Below, piece by piece: positions 8,712 through 18,100 of a DNA stretch of 64,000 nt. How positions within the stretch are numbered: the first letter of the stretch is position 1; each line of letters opens with the position of its first letter. The DNA is taken from contig NZ_JACVQF010000182.1 of NCBI RefSeq assembly GCF_014534645.1, positions 1 through 64,000 on the forward strand, in the 5' to 3' direction. The translations under genes were made by a program, and so were the position numbers. The DNA comes from Streptomyces griseicoloratus. Its GTDB lineage: Bacteria > Actinomycetota > Actinomycetes > Streptomycetales > Streptomycetaceae. The notes under the pieces are model-generated. The model made no database searches. It saw nothing but the letters and a program-made list of their open reading frames with translations, and had not been told where the DNA came from.

Positions 8712-10286
8712 TCAGGAGGGGCGGGCCATGGCCTTGACGAAGGCGCGCTCGACGTCGGCGGCGGACAGGACGCCGTAGATCTCGCCGGTCTCCTCGACGA
8801 CGAGGTACTCGGTGGCGGGGGTCGCGCGGAGGGCGTCGAGGAGTTCCTCCCCGGACAGCTCGGCCGAGACGCGCATGCCGTCGGTGAGGTCCTGGGCGAG
8901 GCCGCTGACCGGGACCCAGGGGCGGCGGTGCTCGGGTACGCCGACGATGGCGGCCTCGCGGACGAGGGAGACGGGGGTGCCTTCGTGGTCGACGACGACC
9001 AGGGCGCGGGCCCCGGAGGCGTTGGCGCGGCGCAGGGCCTCGGAGAGCGGGGTGTCGGCGGGGACGGGGACCGCGCGCCGGGTGAGGGTGCGGGCGCGCA
9101 GTTCGGGGAGGTGTTCGCGCAGGCGGGCCATGCGCAGGCTGTTCCCGGCGCCGGTCCAGATGATGGCGGCGAGGATGGCGGCGAGCAGGGCGTCCATGAC
9201 GGTGTCCATGCCGATGCTGTCCTCGGCGGCGGAGCCGAGGGCTCCGGACTGGGTGAGCAGCGGCAGGCCGATCAGGACGGAGACGGCGAGGGCCCGGCCG
9301 ACCCAGGCGGCGGCGATCGTGCCGCTCATCGGCTTGCCGGTGATTTTCCAGACGACGGCGCGCAGCATCCGGCCGCCGTCGAGGGGGAGGCCGGGCAGCA
9401 GGTTGAAGGCGGCGACGATGAGGTTGGAGATCATGAGGCCGGCCAGCAGGACGCCGGGGACGGTGCCGGGCTCGACGGGGAGCAGGGCGAGGTAGAAGGC
9501 GCCGGCGAGGACGAGGGAGAGCAGCGGGCCGACGAAGGCCAGGACGAATTCGCGGCCGGGGGTCTCGGCCTCCTTCTCGATCTCGGAGACGCCGCCGAAG
9601 AACTGGAGCTGGATGCGGCGGACCGGGAGCTTGAAGCGGAGGGCGGCGACGGTGTGGGCCAGTTCGTGGACGAGGACGGAGGCGTAGAAGGCGACCGCGA
9701 AGAAGAGGGAGACGAGGTAGCGGGCGGCGCCGAGCTCGGGCAGCACGCGGTCGAGCTGTCCGCCGAACACCCAGGTGATGAGGGCGGCGACGAGGAACCA
9801 GCTCGGGGCGACGTACACGGGCACGCCGAACGGGCGTCCCATGAGCAGGCCGCCGCCGGGCTCCGGGGGGCGCTGCGGCGGGCGTCCGGGGCCGGTTGCG
9901 GCCTCTGCGCGGGTGCGGTCGCCGTTGGGGCCGGGCGTGGGGTCCGGGGTCGAGGGGCCGGGCCGGTCGCTGCCGGCGGCCGGGGGCGGGCCGGGCGGGG
10001 TGTCGTCCCCGGGCCGCGGCTCCTGCGAGGGGCCGTCGCTCGCGCCGGCCGGCGGTGGGGTGCCGTCGTCGGTGTCCCGGTCCCGCGGCGGGGTCTCCTC
10101 GGCGCTGCCGCCCGCGGGGGTCGCTCCCGGCGTGCGGGGGCGGTCCGCGGGTGGTTCCCCCGGGGTGCGGGGAGCCGTGGTTCCGGGGTGTGCGGAGCCG
10201 GTGGCCGGGTCCGCAGGCCCTGCGTGGTGCTCGGCCGTCTCGTCGTTGCCGGACCGCGGCTGCCCGCTCCCGCCGCTCACGTCCAC
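8712..10286 (-). CDS. Site-2 protease (M50) with CBS domains
   Basis: This is a membrane zinc metalloprotease of the intramembrane-cleaving type. About 145 residues of Pro/Gly/Asp-rich, probably disordered sequence come first. Then follow several membrane segments with the zinc motif HELAH (about 207-211) and the second metal motif NLLPGLPLDGG (295-305). Paired CBS domains (about 400-524) may sense nucleotides. I chose GTG at 10286 because GAGGGGAC precedes it; the ORF stays open to 10403. The gene is divergent from the RecB-like nuclease. The substrate is unknown; anti-sigma factors are typical for this family. Confidence 0.87.
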   Translation of the reverse strand: MDVSGGSGQPRSGNDETAEHHAGPADPATGSAHPGTTAPRTPGEPPADRPRTPGATPAGGSAEETPPRDRDTDDGTPPPAGASDGPSQEPRPGDDTPPGPPPAAGSDRPGPSTPDPTPGPNGDRTRAEAATGPGRPPQRPPEPGGGLLMGRPFGVPVYVAPSWFLVAALITWVFGGQLDRVLPELGAARYLVSLFFAVAFYASVLVHELAHTVAALRFKLPVRRIQLQFFGGVSEIEKEAETPGREFVLAFVGPLLSLVLAGAFYLALLPVEPGTVPGVLLAGLMISNLIVAAFNLLPGLPLDGGRMLRAVVWKITGKPMSGTIAAAWVGRALAVSVLIGLPLLTQSGALGSAAEDSIGMDTVMDALLAAILAAIIWTGAGNSLRMARLREHLPELRARTLTRRAVPVPADTPLSEALRRANASGARALVVVDHEGTPVSLVREAAIVGVPEHRRPWVPVSGLAQDLTDGMRVSAELSGEELLDALRATPATEYLVVEETGEIYGVLSAADVERAFVKAMARPS

Positions 10287-10445
10287 GGTGTCCCCTCGTT
10301 CGAAGCGTCTTCCGCGCCTGCCGGGCGGAAGGGTCTCGAGTCGATGGTATGCGGCCGTGGTGCGCCGTTTCGCCCCGGCACCCCTGTGCTCACCCTGCGT
10401 CACGGCGGTCGCGGCCGCGGCTGGGTCGCTGTCGGTGGCGGGCCG

Positions 10446-10451
10446 TAAGGT
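10446..10451 (+). promoter_or_regulatory. -10-like element before the RecB-type nuclease
   Basis: TAAGGT sits eight nt before the ATG at 10460 and there is no proper ribosome site, so a leaderless start is likely. Confidence 0.4.
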
Positions 10452-10459
10452 CTGGGGTC

Positions 10460-11452
10460 ATGGAGACGAGCATCGAGGGTGTCGCGGAGGACGCGGGCGG
10501 TGGCGCGCAGCCGGCGCAGCCGCCGGTCGCGGCCGGGCCGGCGGCGGTTGCGGACCGGGCAGGTGTGGTGGCGGCCCCGGAGGCCGCGCCCGTGCCCATG
10601 GCCACGCCGCCCGACGCGCCGGTGCCCGTCGCCGTGCCGCCCGCCTCGCTCTCGCCGTCGCGGGCGGGCGATTTCATGCAGTGCCCGCTGCTGTACCGGT
10701 TCCGGGTGATCGACCGGCTGCCGGAGAAGCCGAGCGAGGCGGCGACGAGGGGCACGCTGGTGCACGCGGTGCTGGAGCGGCTTTTCGACGCTCCGGCGGC
10801 CGAGCGCACGGCGCCTCGGGCGAAGGCGCTGATCCCGGGCCAGTGGGACCGGCTGAAGGAGACCCGGCCGGAGGTCGGGGAGCTGTTCGCGGACGATCCG
10901 GACGGTGAGCGGCTGGCGCGCTGGCTCACCGATGCTGAGCGGCTCGTCGAGCGCTGGTTCACCCTGGAGGACCCGAGCAGGCTGGAGCCGGCCGAGCGGG
11001 AGCTGTTCGTCGAGGCGGAGCTGGACTCGGGGCTGCGGCTGCGCGGCATCATCGACCGGGTCGACGTGGCGCCGACGGGTGAGGTGCGGATCGTCGACTA
11101 CAAGACGGGCAAGGCGCCCCGCCCGGAGTACGCCGAGGGTGCGCTGTTCCAGATGAAGTTCTACGCCCTGGTGGTGTGGCGGCTGAAGAAGGTCGTCCCG
11201 CGGCGGCTGCAGCTGGTCTATCTCGGCAGCGGTGACGTGCTGACGTACGACCCGGTGGTCGCGGATCTGGAGCGTGTCGAGCGCAAGCTGCTGGCGCTGT
11301 GGGACGCGATCCGGCTGGCGACGGAGACGGGGGACTGGCGGCCGCGTCCCACCAAGCTGTGCGGCTGGTGCGACCACCAGGCGCACTGTCCGGAGTTCGG
11401 CGGCACTCCCCCGCCCTATCCGCTGCCGGTGCGGCCGGCCGGGTCGGGCTGA
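10460..11452 (+). CDS. RecB-family PD-(D/E)XK exonuclease with Fe-S cluster
   Basis: This 330-aa protein is a stand-alone Cas4/RecB-type nuclease. The nuclease motif is visible as GIIDRVDV (Asp199) followed by IVDYKTGK (Asp213, Lys215). One cysteine upstream (Cys75, DFMQCPLLYRFR) and three at the C-terminus (Cys301, 304 and 310) match the four ligands of the 4Fe-4S staple in AddB- and Cas4-like enzymes. Residues 1-60 are Ala/Pro-rich and probably disordered. The mycobacterial homologue Rv2119 also lies next to trmI. A role in DNA end processing is inferred from the family. Confidence 0.9.
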   Translation: METSIEGVAEDAGGGAQPAQPPVAAGPAAVADRAGVVAAPEAAPVPMATPPDAPVPVAVPPASLSPSRAGDFMQCPLLYRFRVIDRLPEKPSEAATRGTLVHAVLERLFDAPAAERTAPRAKALIPGQWDRLKETRPEVGELFADDPDGERLARWLTDAERLVERWFTLEDPSRLEPAERELFVEAELDSGLRLRGIIDRVDVAPTGEVRIVDYKTGKAPRPEYAEGALFQMKFYALVVWRLKKVVPRRLQLVYLGSGDVLTYDPVVADLERVERKLLALWDAIRLATETGDWRPRPTKLCGWCDHQAHCPEFGGTPPPYPLPVRPAGSG

Positions 11453-11521
11453 GGCGCCCCGGGGGCGTCGGGGGGCAGGGGCGCAGGGCAGAATGGGGCC
11501 GGACTAGCGAAGGAGACTTAC

Positions 11522-12193
11522 GTGGCCATCCGCGTCCTACTGGTCGACGACCAGCCGCTGCTGCGTACGGGCTTCCGGATGATTCTGGAGGCGGAGCAGG
11601 ACATCGCGGTCGTCGGCGAGGCCGGGGACGGCCTCCAGGCCCTCGACCAGGTGCGGGCGCTGCAGCCCGATGTGGTGCTGATGGACATCCGCATGCCGCG
11701 GATGGACGGGGTGGAGGCGACCCGGCAGATCACCGGCCCCGAGCGGGACGGCCCGGCGAAGGTGCTGGTGCTGACGACGTTCGATCTCGACGAGTACGTG
11801 GTGGAGGCGCTGAAGGCGGGCGCCAGCGGTTTCCTGCTGAAGGACGCCCCGGCCAACGAGCTGGTGCAGGCGATCCGGGTGGTGGCGGCCGGGGAGGCGA
11901 TGCTCGCGCCGAGCATCACGCGCCGGCTGCTCGACAAGTACGCCACGCATCTGCCGTCCGGTGAGGAGCCGGTGCCGGACACCCTGCACACGCTGACCGA
12001 GCGTGAGGTGGAGGTGCTGAAGCTGGTGGCGCGTGGTCTGTCCAACGCGGAGATCGCCGCTGACCTGTTCGTCAGCGAGACCACCGTGAAGACGCATGTG
12101 GGGCATGTGCTGACGAAGCTGGGTCTGCGTGACCGGGTGCAGGCGGCGGTGTACGCGTACGAGAGCGGGCTGGTGCGTCCCGGCGCGCAGTAG
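11522..12193 (+). CDS. NarL/FixJ-type response regulator
   Basis: The 223-aa protein has a receiver domain with acidic pocket Asp9/Asp10, phosphoacceptor Asp55 (LMDIRMP) and Lys107, then a LuxR-type HTH at about 155-215 (LTEREVEVLKLVARGLSNAEIA). It starts with GTG after AAGGAGACTTAC. There is no histidine kinase gene nearby, so it is an orphan or is paired with a distant kinase. Its target genes are unknown. A strong bidirectional terminator follows. Confidence 0.92.
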   Translation: MAIRVLLVDDQPLLRTGFRMILEAEQDIAVVGEAGDGLQALDQVRALQPDVVLMDIRMPRMDGVEATRQITGPERDGPAKVLVLTTFDLDEYVVEALKAGASGFLLKDAPANELVQAIRVVAAGEAMLAPSITRRLLDKYATHLPSGEEPVPDTLHTLTEREVEVLKLVARGLSNAEIAADLFVSETTVKTHVGHVLTKLGLRDRVQAAVYAYESGLVRPGAQ

Positions 12194-12213
12194 GAGTCGT
12201 CGCGGCACGGCGC

Positions 12214-12250
12214 GAAGGGCGCCCTCTTCTCGGTGAAGAGGGCGCCCTTC
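12214..12250. terminator. Bidirectional terminator
   Basis: A perfect 16-bp stem with loop TCGGT lies between the convergent response regulator and peptide-binding lipoprotein genes and should end both transcripts. Confidence 0.9.
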
Positions 12251-12269
12251 GTGTCGGGGCGACGGTGTG

Positions 12270-13874
12270 TCAGTCGCTCACGCCACGGCTCAGCTCCCAC
12301 ACCTGGAGGGTCGAGGAGGAGTTGAGGGCGTAGGCGGTGCCGGTGATGTCGTCGCGGGCGGCGACGTACTGCTTGCCCTGCCACAGCGGCAGCATCGGCA
12401 CGTCGGCGGCGATGATGTCCTGGATCCTGGTCAGGCTGTCGGCGGCGGACAGCCGGTCGGCCTCGCGCCGGGACTCCGGGATCAGGGTGTTGATGACCTC
12501 GCTGTTGGCGTACGGCGAGTTGAGGGTGTTGTCCTTGTCGAGGAACGGCGCGAGGAAGCTGTCGGCGTCGGGGAAGTCGGGGAACCAGCCCATGCCGAAG
12601 ACGTCGTACTCGCCCTTCAGTTCGGCCGGGCGGAACTTGTCCCAGGGCTTGCCGTCGATGTCGACGTCGAAGAGGCCGCTGTCGTTGAGCTGCTTCTGCA
12701 GCTGCTCGAACTCCGTCTTGGTGGCGGCACCGTAGTGGTCGGTGGTGTAGTGCAGCGTCAGCTTCACGGGGGTGGAGACGCCCGCGTCCTCCAGCAGCGA
12801 CTTGGCCTTGCTCACGCTCGGGTCGCCGTACTTGTTGAAGAACGAGTTGGAGTGGCCGGTGATGCTGGCCGGGACCATCGAGTACAGCGGCTCGGCCTGG
12901 GAGCCGTAGACCTCGGACACCAGCTCGCTGCGGTTGATGAGCTGGGCCATGGCCTGGCGGACGGCCTTGTTCTTCACGGTCGGCGCGTCGGTGTTGAAGC
13001 CCAGGTAGCGGATTTCGAGGCCGGCCACCTCGACCAGGTCGATGTCGCCGTCGGTGGCGTTGGTGAGCTTCTGGATCTGGTCCGGCGTCATGGCACGGGT
13101 CATCAGGTCGATCTCGCCCTTTTCGAGCGCCTTGCCCATGGCCTCGGCGTCGTCGAAGAAGACCATCTCGACCTTGTCGTTGTTCACCTTCAGGCTCCCC
13201 TTGTAGTTGGGGTTCTTGGTGAACACGGCCTTGGTGAGCTCGTTGTCCTTGACCTCGGCCTTCATGGTGTACGGGCCGGAGCCGTCGAGTTCGAAGCCCT
13301 CGCGCAGCTTGTCCTTGGGGTACTGGTCCGGGTTGACGATGCCCGCGACCGGCGTGGACAGCTTGAACGGGAAGGTGGCGTCCGCCGTCTTGAGGTGGAA
13401 GATGACCTCGCGGTCGCCCTGCGTCTCGACGGTGTCGACGGTCGACAGCAGTGCGAACACACCGTTCTCGTCCTTGATGGACAGGGCGCGCTCGATGGAG
13501 TACTTCACGTCCTCCGCGGTGATCGGGTCACCGTTGGCGAACTTCAGGCCGTCCCGCAGGGTGCACGCGTACCGTTCGTTGCCGGTGTCGGTGAACCCGC
13601 ACTTCTCGGCGGCCTCGGGCACCGGTTCGCCGTCGCCGCGGGGCTGCACCATGAGGGTCTGCGTGGTCTGACGCAGGACGTTCCACAGGCCCACGTCGTA
13701 GGCGTACGCCGGGTCGAGGGGCGCGGGCGCGTCCTCCGAGACGCTGAACCGGTCCGTGGTGCCGACGACGATCGCGTCCCCGCCGCCGCTGCCGCCGTCG
13801 GACCCGCCACAGGCGGCGAGGACCGGCGCGAGCAGGCCGACGACGGCCGGCAGCACCAAAGTCTTGCGGTTCAT
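12270..13874 (-). CDS. ABC transporter peptide-binding lipoprotein
   Basis: This is a family 5 (DppA/OppA-type) solute-binding protein anchored outside the membrane. The 534-aa precursor has a signal peptide with lipobox LAAC, so Cys22 is the lipidated residue, followed by a Gly/Ser linker. The mature domain shows typical family 5 features such as CTLRDGLKFANGDPITAEDVKYSIERA and the SGPYTM segment. No permease or ATPase genes are adjacent, so it is an orphan binding protein that must share a transporter. The ligand is probably a peptide but is not proven. Confidence 0.92.
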   Translation of the reverse strand: MNRKTLVLPAVVGLLAPVLAACGGSDGGSGGGDAIVVGTTDRFSVSEDAPAPLDPAYAYDVGLWNVLRQTTQTLMVQPRGDGEPVPEAAEKCGFTDTGNERYACTLRDGLKFANGDPITAEDVKYSIERALSIKDENGVFALLSTVDTVETQGDREVIFHLKTADATFPFKLSTPVAGIVNPDQYPKDKLREGFELDGSGPYTMKAEVKDNELTKAVFTKNPNYKGSLKVNNDKVEMVFFDDAEAMGKALEKGEIDLMTRAMTPDQIQKLTNATDGDIDLVEVAGLEIRYLGFNTDAPTVKNKAVRQAMAQLINRSELVSEVYGSQAEPLYSMVPASITGHSNSFFNKYGDPSVSKAKSLLEDAGVSTPVKLTLHYTTDHYGAATKTEFEQLQKQLNDSGLFDVDIDGKPWDKFRPAELKGEYDVFGMGWFPDFPDADSFLAPFLDKDNTLNSPYANSEVINTLIPESRREADRLSAADSLTRIQDIIAADVPMLPLWQGKQYVAARDDITGTAYALNSSSTLQVWELSRGVSD

Positions 13875-14318
13875 GCTCGAGTTTCTCCAGAGCTGTCGGT
13901 CCGTGTATCCGGCATGCAGGGGTGTCGCGGGCGGTACACGGGGGTAAGGACTGAGGTTCTCGCATGAGATTAGTCCGCGCCCGCACGGGGGTTCGCAGCC
14001 ACCGGAGTTGAGGGCTCATCACGCTGCGAAACCGGGCGTGGACACACCGAAAACCCGACAGCGGAAGGATTAGTGCAGCGTTCCACCAATCGGGACACAT
14101 GGGCGCCTCGACAACGTTCGCAGAGCGGGGAACAGCACACGCGAGGGCGGCTGTCGACCCTCCAGGGCGTGGCGAACGTCACATGCAGATGGGGCCTTGC
14201 GACTGCCGGAATTCAGCCATCCGAAGCGGCGGGAATTCCCCCGCGGGCGTTCCGTCCTTCGGTCGCACACCCGTTCCCGGAATTCCCCCGCTATCGACGC
14301 TGCACGCTGGGTGAACGC
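13875..14318. other. Intergenic region with three GGAATTC palindromes
   Basis: No credible gene is present in these 444 bp. GGAATTC occurs at 14208, 14232 and 14279. The last two lie in a shared 13-nt word, GGAATTCCCCCGC, and the middle one in the palindrome GGGAATTCCC. They stand 3' of the HAD gene and far upstream of the lipoprotein gene. They may be an operator array or an mRNA structure. The promoter of the lipoprotein gene should be in the lower part. Confidence 0.4.
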
Positions 14319-15020
14319 CTAGCGCATTTGCGTCATCAGGCCGCGCAGAAATGCCAGGTCGACCTCTTCCAGGGAGGACACGACGGTGCGCCGGGGCGCG
14401 GGCGTGATGGGGGCGAGGGAGGGAACCGCCACGACGTGGCACCCGGCGGCCTCGGCGGAGGCGACACCGGTCGCGGTGTCCTCGATGACGGCGCACCTGG
14501 CCGGATCCACGCCGAGTCCGGCGGCGGCGGCCAGGTAGGGCTCGGGGTGCGGCTTGGTGCGCGGTACCTCGTCACCGGCCACCGAGAGGGAGAAGTGCTG
14601 GGGGCCCAGGGAGCTGAGCACCAGGTCGATGATGCGCCGGTGCGAGGCGGAGACCAGGGCCGTGGGGACCTCGTGCGCGGAGAGTTCCGTCAGCAGGCGG
14701 CCCGCTCCCGGCATGAGCGGCAGGGCACGGCCGATGCGGCGCTCGAAGCCGTCGTTGAGCAGCACGGTGAGCTCGGCCAGCGCGATGTCGGCGCCGGTGG
14801 CCTCGATCAGGAAGCGGCCGCTGCGGCTCATCGGGCCGCCGACGACGATCTGCCTCCAGGACTCGTCGAGGGTGTGGCCGAGGGCCGCGAAGACCTCGAC
14901 CTCGACGTCCCACCAGAAGCCCTCGGTGTCCACCAGGGTGCCGTCCATGTCCAGGAGCACGGCCTGCAGGGCGGAGCCTTCGGCCGTACGGGTTCCGAGC
15001 GCGGGGACCGTACTGGTCAT
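14319..15020 (-). CDS. HAD-superfamily phosphatase
   Basis: This 233-aa protein has motif I LLDMDGTLVDTE with nucleophile Asp24 and acid/base Asp26, a helical cap, motif II Ser in TALVSASH, and motif III/IV KPHPEPY with VIEDTATG. This is the beta-phosphoglucomutase/phosphoglycolate phosphatase branch; the substrate cannot be told. AAGGAGG precedes the ATG. It lies downstream of metH but behind two strong hairpins, so read-through from metH is probably limited. Confidence 0.9.
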   Translation of the reverse strand: MTSTVPALGTRTAEGSALQAVLLDMDGTLVDTEGFWWDVEVEVFAALGHTLDESWRQIVVGGPMSRSGRFLIEATGADIALAELTVLLNDGFERRIGRALPLMPGAGRLLTELSAHEVPTALVSASHRRIIDLVLSSLGPQHFSLSVAGDEVPRTKPHPEPYLAAAAGLGVDPARCAVIEDTATGVASAEAAGCHVVAVPSLAPITPAPRRTVVSSLEEVDLAFLRGLMTQMR

Positions 15021-15045
15021 CCACGTACCTCCTTGAAGGGACGAT

Positions 15046-15076
15046 CAGGCCGGTTCCCACGGGGGGAACCGGCCTG
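15046..15076 (-). terminator. Second hairpin between metH and the HAD gene
   Basis: Perfect 13-bp stem CAGGCCGGTTCCC with its complement and a loop of about five nt, just upstream of the HAD ribosome site. It could be a terminator or a structure in the HAD leader. Confidence 0.65.
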
Positions 15077-15123
15077 CGGTGGATCGACCAGTGTACGACG
15101 CGCGGGGCCGAAGCGCCTGGTTT

Positions 15124-15151
15124 GGCCGGTGTGCCCCGGGGCACACCGGCC
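15124..15151 (-). terminator. metH terminator
   Basis: GGCCGGTGTGCCCC joined to its exact reverse complement gives a 28-nt perfect palindrome 30 nt past the metH stop. Confidence 0.75.
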
Positions 15152-15181
15152 GAACAGGTGAGGTGCGGGCCGACGGACGGG

Positions 15182-18100
15182 TCAGCGCGCGTTGAAGTAC
15201 TTCGCCTCCGGGTGGTGGATCACGATGGCGTCCGTGGACTGCTCGGGGTGCAGCTGGAACTCCTCGGAGAGGTGGACGCCGATGCGCTCCGGCTGGAGCA
15301 GGTCGGCGATCTTGGCGCGGTCCTCCAGGTCGGGGCAGGCGCCGTAGCCGAGGGAGAAGCGGGCGCCCCGGTACTTCAGGGCGAACATGTCCTCCATCGC
15401 GGCCGGGTCCTCCCCGGCGAAGCCGAGTTCGGAGCGCACGCGGGCGTGCCAGTACTCGGCGAGGGCCTCGGCCAGCTGCACGGACAGGCCGTGCAGTTCG
15501 AGGTAGTCGCGGTAGGCGTTGGCCTCGAACATCCTGGCGGTCTCCTCGCCGATGCGGGAGCCGACGGTGACGACCTGGAGGCCGACGACGTCGGTCTCGC
15601 CGGACTCCTCCGGGCGGAAGAAGTCGGCCAGGCACAGGCGCCGGCCGCGGCGCTGGCGGGGGAAGGTGAAGCGGGTGCGCTCGTTGCCCTGTTCGTCCAG
15701 GAGGATCAGGTCGTCGTCCTTGGAGACGCACGGGAAGTAGCCGTAGACCACGGCCGCCTCCAGCAGGTTCTCCGTCTGGAGCCGGTCCAGCAGGCCGCGC
15801 AGCCGCGGCCGGCCCTCGGTCTCGACCAGTTCCTCGTAGGTGGGTCCTTCGCCGGTGCGGGCCTGCTTCAGGCCCCACTGGCCCTTGAACAGGGCGCCCT
15901 CGTCGAGCCAGGACGCGTATTCCTTGAGCTGGATGCCCTTGATGACGCGGGTGCCCCAGAACGGGGGCTCCGGGACCGGGTTGTCGGTGGCGACGTCGGA
16001 GCGGACGTGCCCCTCCTCGGGCCGTTCCTCGATCTCCACGGTGGCCGCGCGGACGCGGCGCTGCCTCAGTTCGGGCAGCTGCGCGCCGGGCACGCCCCGC
16101 TTGATGCCGATCAGTGCGTCCATGAGGCGCAGACCCTCGAAGGCGTCGCGGGCGTAGCGGACCTCGCCCTCGTAGATCTCGTGCAGGTCCTGCTCGACGT
16201 AGGCCCGGGTGAGGGCGGCGCCGCCGAGGATGACGGGGTAGTCCGCCGCCAGTCCGCGCTGGTTGAGCTCCTCCAGGTTCTCCTTCATGATCACCGTGGA
16301 CTTGACCAGGAGCCCGGACATGCCGATGACGTCGGCCCGATGTTCCTCGGCGGCCTCCAGGATCGCGGAGACCGGCTGCTTGATGCCGAGGTTGACGACG
16401 TTGTAGCCGTTGTTGGACAGGATGATGTCGACGAGGTTCTTGCCGATGTCGTGCACGTCGCCGCGGACGGTGGCCAGCACGATCGTGCCCTTTCCGGCTT
16501 CGTCCGTCTTCTCCATGTGCGGCTCCAGGTAGGCCACGGCCGCCTTCATGACCTCGGCGGACTGGAGGACGAACGGCAGCTGCATCTGGCCGGAGCCGAA
16601 CAGTTCGCCGACGACCTTCATGCCGTCCAGGAGGGTCTCGTTGACGATCTCCAGGGCGGGGCGCTGCGTGAGGGCCTCGTCCAGGTCGGCTTCCAGGCCG
16701 TTGCGCTCGCCGTCGATGATCCGGCGCTTCAGGCGCTCGTCCAGCGGGAGGGCGGCCAGCTCCTCGGCCTTGGAGGCGCGCAGCGACTTGGCGGTGGCGC
16801 CCTCGAAGAGGGCCATCAGCTTCTGGAGGGGGTCGTATCCCTCGCTGCGGCGGTCGTAGATGAGGTCGAGGGCGGTGGTGACCTGCTCCTCGTCGAAGCG
16901 GGCGATCGGCAGGATCTTGGAGGCGTGCACGATCGCCGAGTCCAGGCCGGCCTTGACGCACTCGTCGAGGAAGACGGAGTTGAGCAGGATCCGGGCGGCC
17001 GGGTTGAGGCCGAAGGAGATGTTCGACAGGCCCAGCGTGGTCTGCACCTTCGGGTGCCGCTTCTTGAGTTCGCGGATGCCCTCGATGGTGGCGATGCCGT
17101 CCTTGCGGGACTCCTCCTGGCCGGTGCAGATGGTGAAGGTCAGGCAGTCGACGAGGATGTCCTCCTCGCGGATGCCCCAGTTGCCGGTCAGGTCGGCGAT
17201 GAGCCGTTCGGCGATCTCGACCTTCTTCTCGGCGGTGCGGGCCTGTCCCTCCTCGTCGATGGTCAGCGCGATCAGCGCGGCGCCGTGCTCCTGCGCCAGC
17301 CGGGTGACCTTCGCGAACCTGGACTCGGGGCCGTCGCCGTCCTCGTAGTTCACCGAGTTGATCACGGCCCGGCCGCCGAGCTTCTCCAGCCCGGCCCGGA
17401 TGACGTCGACCTCGGTGGAGTCCAGCACGACCGGCAGCGTGGAGGCGGTGGCGAAGCGGCCGGCCAGCTCCTCCATGTCGGCGACGCCGTCCCGGCCGAC
17501 GTAGTCCACGCACAGGTCGAGCATGTGGGCGCCCTCGCGGATCTGGTCCCGGGCCATCTCCACGCAGTCGTCCCAGCGGCCGGCCAGCATGGCCTCGCGG
17601 AACTTCTTCGACCCGTTGGCGTTGGTGCGCTCACCGATCGCGAGGTACGAGGTGTCCTGGCGGAACGGCACGCTCTGGTACAGCGAGGCCGCGCCCGGCT
17701 CCGGCCGGGGGTCCCGCTGGGTGGGGGTGGTGTCCCGGACCCGCTCCACGACCTGGCGCAGGTGCTCGGGGGTGGTGCCGCAGCAGCCGCCCACCAGGGA
17801 CAGGCCGTACTCGCGGACGAAGGTCTCCTGCGCGTCCGCCAGCTCGGGTGCCGTCAGCGGGTAGTGGGCGCCGTCCTTGCCGAGGACGGGCAGACCGGCG
17901 TTCGGCATGCAGGACAGGGGGATGCGGGAGTGGCGGGCGAGGTAGCGCAGGTGCTCGCTCATCTCGGCCGGGCCGGTGGCGCAGTTCAGGCCGATCATGT
18001 CGATGCCCAGCGGTTCCAGGGCGGTCAGTGCCGCGCCGATCTCGGAGCCGAGCAGCATGGTGCCGGTCGTCTCGACCGTCACCGACACGATCACGGGCAG

